Positions 63,476 through 64,000 of a stretch of DNA of 64,000 nucleotides are shown here, piece after piece. Source of the DNA: CAZDUS01 sp964508705 (GTDB lineage: Bacteria; Verrucomicrobiota; Kiritimatiellia; CAIKKV01; CAITUY01); the NCBI GenBank assembly GCA_964508705.1, contig CAZDUS010000004.1, positions 26,057 to 90,056 of the forward strand, read 5' to 3'. The notes under the pieces were generated by a model, which was not told the DNA's origin, made no database searches, and saw nothing but the letters and a program-made list of their open reading frames with translations. A program made the position numbers and the translations under genes. Every line of letters begins with the position of its first letter. Position 1 is the first letter of the stretch.

Positions 63476-63684
63476 ATTCATACTCCCACTAAAGATCGTC
63501 CCGCCATGCACAACGTGGCCACACTCACCAACAGCGTTTGAATCCAAATATCGCTCACTTTAATTACAGCCTTATAGTCCAATAGCCAAATAGTCTTTCA
63601 TTCCGGCTAATCACCTGCTCACTCATAATTACCATGCTATCACAGGCTTACGAATATAATGTCAAAGAATTGCAAAATCCCATT
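63476..63684 (-). promoter_or_regulatory. Upstream region of the giant gene
   Basis: No gene. On the minus strand a TTGACA at 63660-63665 has a weak -10 (around 63637-63642), and a TATAAG lies nearer the gene. No confident promoter can be named. AT content is higher than in the genes, as expected of a control region. Confidence 0.3.
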
Positions 63685-63828
63685 ACATTCAATGTGGGAG
63701 ACGCAGTTCCTGCGGCGACTCGGCAACCATCGCGGTACGGAGTACCCCTCCTACATTCAATGTGGGAGGCGCAGTCCCTGCGGCGACTTGGTCACCATCG
63801 CGGCACGGAGTGCCCCTCCTACATTCAA
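63685..63828. repeat. Two tandem 68-bp REP-like units
   Basis: Two direct units, each bounded by ACATTCAA (63685, 63753, 63821). In each unit, TGTGGGAGGCGCAGTCCCTG...GGCGA is an imperfect inverted copy of TCGCGG...CGGAGTGCCCCTCCTACA, so each unit can fold into one long hairpin. Half-units also lie at 46391-46421 and 51484-51514. Confidence 0.85.
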
Positions 63829-63831
63829 TTC

Positions 63832-64000
63832 TCAGACCTCCGTCCTCTGTTATCCGCCATCTCCCTTCTCCCGCCATCAACCATTCCCCATGAACCATTC
63901 TTCCTCCCCCGTCCTCTGCCCTCTGTCCTCCGCCCTCCGCCCTCTGCCCTCTGTCCTCTGCCCTCTGTCCTCTGCCCTCTGTCCTCTGCCCTCTGTCCTC
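63832..64000 (+). repeat. Long 7-bp-period tandem array, runs off the window
   Basis: No gene. From about 63903, CTCTGCC, CTCTGTC, CTCCGCC and CTCTGCC heptamers alternate without a break to base 64000. The stretch before 63903 is a diverged part of the same type. The array's right end is outside the window. Confidence 0.85.

Noticed and set aside
44820..64000. The 7-bp tracts as a CRISPR array
   Set aside because: The unit is 7 bp, degenerate and has no unique spacers, and no cas gene is present.

Overview
The window reads as chromosomal DNA of a Gram-negative, rod-forming bacterium that builds a large secreted or surface proteome. The gene set suggests the PVC superphylum, for example a Kiritimatiellota-, Lentisphaerota-, Verrucomicrobiota- or Omnitrophota-like lineage. 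The hints are a PEP-CTERM protein, a type II secretion system (T2SS) with ExeA, an IMP cyclohydrolase without its transformylase half, a short HD-type PgpH, and a protein of about 3,670 residues rich in LamG and Kre9/KNH-like modules. This placement is inferred from gene content, not from a marker phylogeny. There are no rRNA genes, transposases, phage genes or CRISPR arrays.

Layout. 0-6 kb (minus strand): cell-shape operon mreB-mreC-mreD-mrdA-rodA, running into the start of an RNase E/G gene cut by the window edge. 6.2-8.0 kb: a LuxR-type response regulator facing a receiver/HisKA_2 kinase. 8.1-14.9 kb: housekeeping genes, namely queC-queE-queD, a single-domain IMP cyclohydrolase, tRNA-Thr(CGU) and holA on the minus strand, then pgpH-like, ybeY and recO on the plus strand. 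14.9-18.6 kb: an apparent operon of three exported proteins (one PEP-CTERM, two with calcium-binding Asp-rich repeats), with a good promoter and a clear terminator.

18.7-44.0 kb is the most unusual part. It is one long minus-strand run of genes with small gaps or overlaps. It begins with exeA-gspC-gspD, passes through a TPR/coiled-coil protein, a histidine kinase/OmpR pair, three exported or anchored proteins and a seven-gene F-type ATPase cassette, and ends with gspE-F-G-I-J-K-L-M. The two halves of one T2SS therefore flank the ATPase. The ATPase encodes two tandem alpha subunits. The first keeps the arginine finger and the second has isoleucine there. The cassette also has beta, gamma, epsilon, c and a b-delta fusion, but no recognisable subunit a. 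I know of no described F-type ATPase with this set, and it is my best candidate for an undescribed system.

44.1-52.4 kb is an exopolysaccharide-type cluster: a conserved protein of unknown function, one family-2 and four family-1-type glycosyltransferases, and a hexapeptide acetyltransferase. Degenerate 7-bp-period repeats and REP-like palindromes are inserted in frame into several of these genes. 52.5-63.5 kb is the giant repeat protein. It ends in more than 50 decapeptides of the form TNxxxQhxxh, unusual in period. The right end (63.5-64.0 kb) has no gene and holds two tandem 68-bp REP-like units and a long 7-bp tandem array that runs off the window.
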